Assembly (NCBI GenBank): GCA_025094145.1
Contig: JALLLS010000003.1
Coordinates: 124,001-188,000 of the forward strand
Direction: 5' to 3'
Source of the DNA: Spinellus fusiger
Lineage: Eukaryota > Mucoromycota > Mucoromycetes > Mucorales > Phycomycetaceae
DNA: 64,000 bases
Shown: one piece after another, positions 61,060 through 64,000 of the stretch
Layout: each line of letters starts with the position of its first letter
How positions within the stretch are numbered: position 1 is the stretch's first letter
Notes under the pieces: model-generated
Told to the model about the DNA's origin: nothing
The model's database searches: none
What the model saw: only the letters and a program-made list of their open reading frames with translations
Translations under genes and position numbers: made by a program

Positions 61060-61620
61060 ATGAACAGATTTAAAATAACTACGGTCAAATGCTCTGTCTC
61101 TAGACTCAGGTGGAAGCCTGAATATCTACAATCATTGAGTAATTTTGTGTCTAATGTCAATACACTCATTAGACATACCTACATTCTCACAAAATATGGT
61201 TTTATTAATAAGCTAACTAGAGATATGGATGTTGATCTGGAACGTTATGCACAGCTATATTTCTATACAGAAGTGTTCTTGGCTCCAAAAAAAACAGTAC
61301 ACTGTTCAATCACACTTATCTCGGAAAGTATAAAATTTTAGAGTTATCGAATGTTACAAACAAGATGATTGTCAACTCGTTCATGACAACCACTACATCT
61401 CGGCTATTTACAGCAGATAGTATGTGATACATATGCAAAGAGAAATACTAAACATCTTCTGAAAAATCTATCGATGGGGTCTATAAAACATTTTCTTGAT
61501 GTGTACGATGTGAACTATAAGTTTGATGAAGATAATATTCATTACTACTGAAAGTCAAACAAAAACACACGTCAAGAATTACTACAAATGATTGCAGATA
61601 TATAAAAATCTTGAAGTTGC
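61060..61620 (+). pseudogene. Fanzor N-terminal relic, family C
   Basis: From ATG 61060 one reads MNRFKITTVKCSVSRLRWKP and then NFVSNVNTLIRHTY. LERYAQLYFYTEVFLAP follows, which aligns in order with the N-terminus of the copy at 33289 (VDFYSEVFLSL). After that, frame breaks occur; the part 61400-61560 still shows RYVIHMQREILNIF, similar to the GNKLRMFLNILLKK region. RuvC parts are absent. Confidence 0.6.
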
Positions 61621-62070
61621 TGAAACGAGAACCAACAATGTGGTAGTAACCCGCCCTTGGTGGATTTTTTTTCTGACACTCTGTGTTGAACATCCCTCAC
61701 CCTTAAGAAAGAAGAAAATAGAATATTATTACGTAGCTTAGAAAGATATAAAGTAGTAAAGATAGATTTTTTTTTACTTTAATTTATAGGAGAATAAAAG
61801 CGTGGCTTTTGAGAGCAATACTACATTGTCGTTTCTCATTTCATCAGCTTTAGGATTAAAAACACGTAGTCAATTTATTTGGAGATATTATCCCCAAAAC
61901 CTATTTAACCCCATTATTTGTAATAATAATCTTCTTACCACATACATTTACCTTTGCATCCGCCCATTACACACAAATGCATGTTCCACCCTTCAATATA
62001 AATTTTATACAAAGTACCTTTATTTAGAATAGATTGCATGTACTGAAGTTGTGTTGTAAAAGTATATGTA

Positions 62071-62127
62071 AAGTGACCAAAAGGAAATCTGCATTTGAAA
62101 AATCCCATTACTTTTTTTTGGTCACTT
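62071..62127. mobile_element. 57-bp solo terminal repeat of the AAGTGACC family
   Basis: AAGTGACCAAAAGG at the left and the inverse complement of AAGTGACCAAAAAAAAG at the right, flanked by TA on both sides (62069-62070, 62128-62129). It equals an element reduced to one terminal repeat. Confidence 0.6.
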
Positions 62128-62129
62128 TA

Positions 62130-62606
62130 TATCCCTATTTCAGATCTTTATATAAAAGTCAATAAATATAACATTGCTTTAAAGCTTAAGCTGCGTTTTT
62201 TCTACTAAAACTTAATATTTATATGACATTTATATTATTGCTCAGTAGATTAGTCTTGTCATTTTTGTCTTATCAGTTGTTTAGAATCTAAATTAATTTA
62301 GAGATTGTAGTTTGTAGATACATCCTTATTCCTTTTCAGCATTGTGAGTTCAATTGAGCAAAGAAATAGGCATACTGTAATATGATGTTTAAGGCTTTTG
62401 CTTGTACACTCCAGAAAAAGAACATATACTACTGAGATACTTTCTTTGGAGGGAGAGAATAAATTAACCACTCCACTCCCAAAAAAAAAGAAAAATGAAA
62501 GAAAGTATATACTGTTAGCCAAAAACTATAATGTGGATAAAAGAAAGAATAAGAAGCCTATTGAGATACACAGCTACTTTGCTTAACATTATTAGGAACG
62601 GATGAA

Positions 62607-62637
<31 letters not shown>

Positions 62638-62860
62638 CAACAACTCTTCTTTACATGTAAAATAGTATGCTTATAGTCCACAGCCTTCTTTTTTTTTTGA
62701 CTCCATGAATTTGGTTATCTTTATGCTGAGATTGATGTGCTGAAAAATAGTTGAAGAGAGATAATGAGAATGTGTTCCAGTATTGATATAATGCTTGAGG
62801 GTATTTTTCGCTAGAGATGAGTGACTTGGACAGCTTGTTAGCTACGACTATAACTAGGTT
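62130..62860. other. AT-rich intergenic DNA
   Basis: Contains a GAAAAA repeat near 62608-62632. Two short frames (62298 -, 62398 +) show low-complexity Lys/Phe composition and are not believed. Confidence 0.5.
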
Positions 62861-62864
62861 CCGT

Positions 62865-64000
62865 TCAATAAGGGTTCGTAATACTGTGTAGTATTGGATT
62901 GCCAATATGCTCATTGGCTAATGGAGAAAGGGGACGCCTGCAAGTAGGACACGTTGGTTGAGAGATATGGTACTGAATCCATGCATGAAGACAATGCCTT
63001 GGAATGACTGTTTAATAAGAATGCAATAATGTATACTTACAAATGAAATAGATGTCCACATGAGAGTTTTTTTGCTGTTTTCATTTTATCACAACAAATA
63101 GCGCAGTCATCATTGTAGGCTGCTATCTCGGCACTAGTAGCATAAACATATCTACTTTTGACATAGGACATGGCTCTCCATCTCTGATGGTGAGTTTGAA
63201 GTTTACTGTAAAGGTTCTTCAATACGCTTCTGACATTAAGCAAAAGAACAATATCCACAAGTCCAAATGAGATGCCATGTGTCCACTAGTAAAGTTATTA
63301 AAGAACATTATCTCTGACTTACCAAAAGCTGTAGATACTGTAACAAAGTACATCCAAGTATCAATATATCAGCAGATAATTCTGCATAATAGTTGATAAT
63401 GCGTTTACTCTCGAGGCCATTTTCTTTCCATTGGTCTATTAAGTGTGCAAAGTATTTCGTCATTGTTTGAACTGTATCAAACACAACAGGCAATAACTAT
63501 TGTAATTAAGTTTATACTCTCACACCATAGACTAAACATACCTCCAATGTAAGAAATATCAGTGAATTAGGAAATAGAATGATACTTCCTAGATACCAAA
63601 GAATACTGCACATAAATAGGATGCCAAGAAGGCCAGTTACTTTGTAGTATTGTTTAGGAGAGGTATAGGCCACTGTAGTAAGCTAATTCTATCAGATATG
63701 AAGAGTATACACTAAGACTTACATTATCAAATCTATCTTTACTCAATAGACTAAATATACGTATGAATCCCAGTATACCTACCCACATGGAGAGTCTTAA
63801 GATGTTTCTCCATATAGGATCCATAACAGCCCCAATAAATATGATCTTGAAGAGAAAAAAGTTCAACATTCGATCATACATGTGCTACAGTAAACAGTGA
63901 ATAATGAGAAAGATTACATAGATTTTTATGTTCCTTACTTGACTCTCTGTAGCCCATAGGCTTCCAAAAAATAACCAAATAATACATCTTCCTAGAAGAA
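62865..64000 (-). CDS. gp78/AMFR-like multi-spanning RING-H2 E3 ubiquitin ligase (5' end outside window)
   Basis: It runs off the right edge, so the N-terminus is missing. Reading leftwards, exon pieces show FFGSLWATESQ (63950), then MYDRMLNFFLFKIIFIGAV and LSKDRFDN (63880-63720). Next are a hydrophobic stretch (63660-63550) and DQWKENGLESKRIINYYAEL (63420). RSVLKNLYSKLQTHHQRWR, ATSAEIAAYNDDCAICCDKM and KKLSCGHLFH with CLHAWIQYH and CPTCRRP complete the RING-H2 finger. The arrangement of membrane segments and RING equals gp78/AMFR, an ER-associated degradation ligase. The protein seems to stop about 25 residues after the RING (TGA at 62867), so no CUE domain is visible. The last intron uses an AAG acceptor. 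Confidence 0.82.

Noticed and set aside
1..64000. CRISPR arrays, rRNA and tRNA genes
   Set aside because: No regularly spaced repeats with unique spacers, no rRNA core sequences and no complete tRNA cloverleaf were found by eye.

Overview
The window looks like AT-rich nuclear DNA of a fungus, most likely Mucoromycota (Mucorales-like). This rests on compact multi-exon genes with roughly 45-100 nt GT-AG introns, on fungal orthologues (Pmc1-type Ca2+-ATPase, Grx5, Smc5, TFIIIA, an HSF-type factor) and on the many decayed Tc1/mariner and Fanzor elements. The lineage is inferred from gene style; no rRNA or other marker is present.

Host genes fall in islands. At 1.7-4.6 kb lie a small zinc-ribbon gene (+) and a six-exon gene of unknown function (-). 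At 15.8-18.1 kb lie a tandem-BTB protein and a small zinc-finger-like protein (+). At 20.9-26.2 kb a TFIIIA gene (+) converges on an HSF-family transcription factor (-). At 45.2-56.0 kb lie a P2B Ca2+-ATPase (-), then mitochondrial glutaredoxin GRX5 (-) and SMC5 (+), the last two divergent over a 145 bp shared promoter. At 57.6-59.3 kb is an MFS transporter (+). At 62.9-64.0 kb is a gp78/AMFR-like membrane RING E3 ligase (-) that runs off the right edge.

The rest is AT-rich intergenic DNA with transposon debris. The most interesting system is a family of elements carrying Fanzor, the eukaryotic TnpB-like RNA-guided nuclease. A 3.9 kb copy (31798-35689) has short terminal inverted repeats (CACACC...), flanking TA dinucleotides, a gutted Tc1/mariner transposase and a near-complete Fanzor gene. 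That gene keeps the RuvC-I and RuvC-III aspartate motifs and a zinc finger split by an intron, but has two -1 frameshifts. A deleted copy (18566-20601) is nested inside a Tc1-type MITE with a different inverted repeat. A third, 1.2 kb inverted derivative without Fanzor (35750-36927) sits 60 bp from the full copy. A second, more decayed Fanzor family appears as fragments near 0.4-1.2 kb (+) and 40.5-41.4 kb (-), and another Fanzor N-terminal relic lies near 61.1 kb. Tc1-type transposase relics occur at 6.0, 7.9, 29.0, 39.0 and 41.5 kb, and an IS630/DDE_3-type relic near 60 kb.

Together the elements suggest cycles of Tc1-mediated mobilisation in trans, nesting and internal deletion, with Fanzor as the cargo gene. 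No tRNA, rRNA or CRISPR array was recognised. Exon boundaries are read by eye from frame and splice consensus and have no transcript support.
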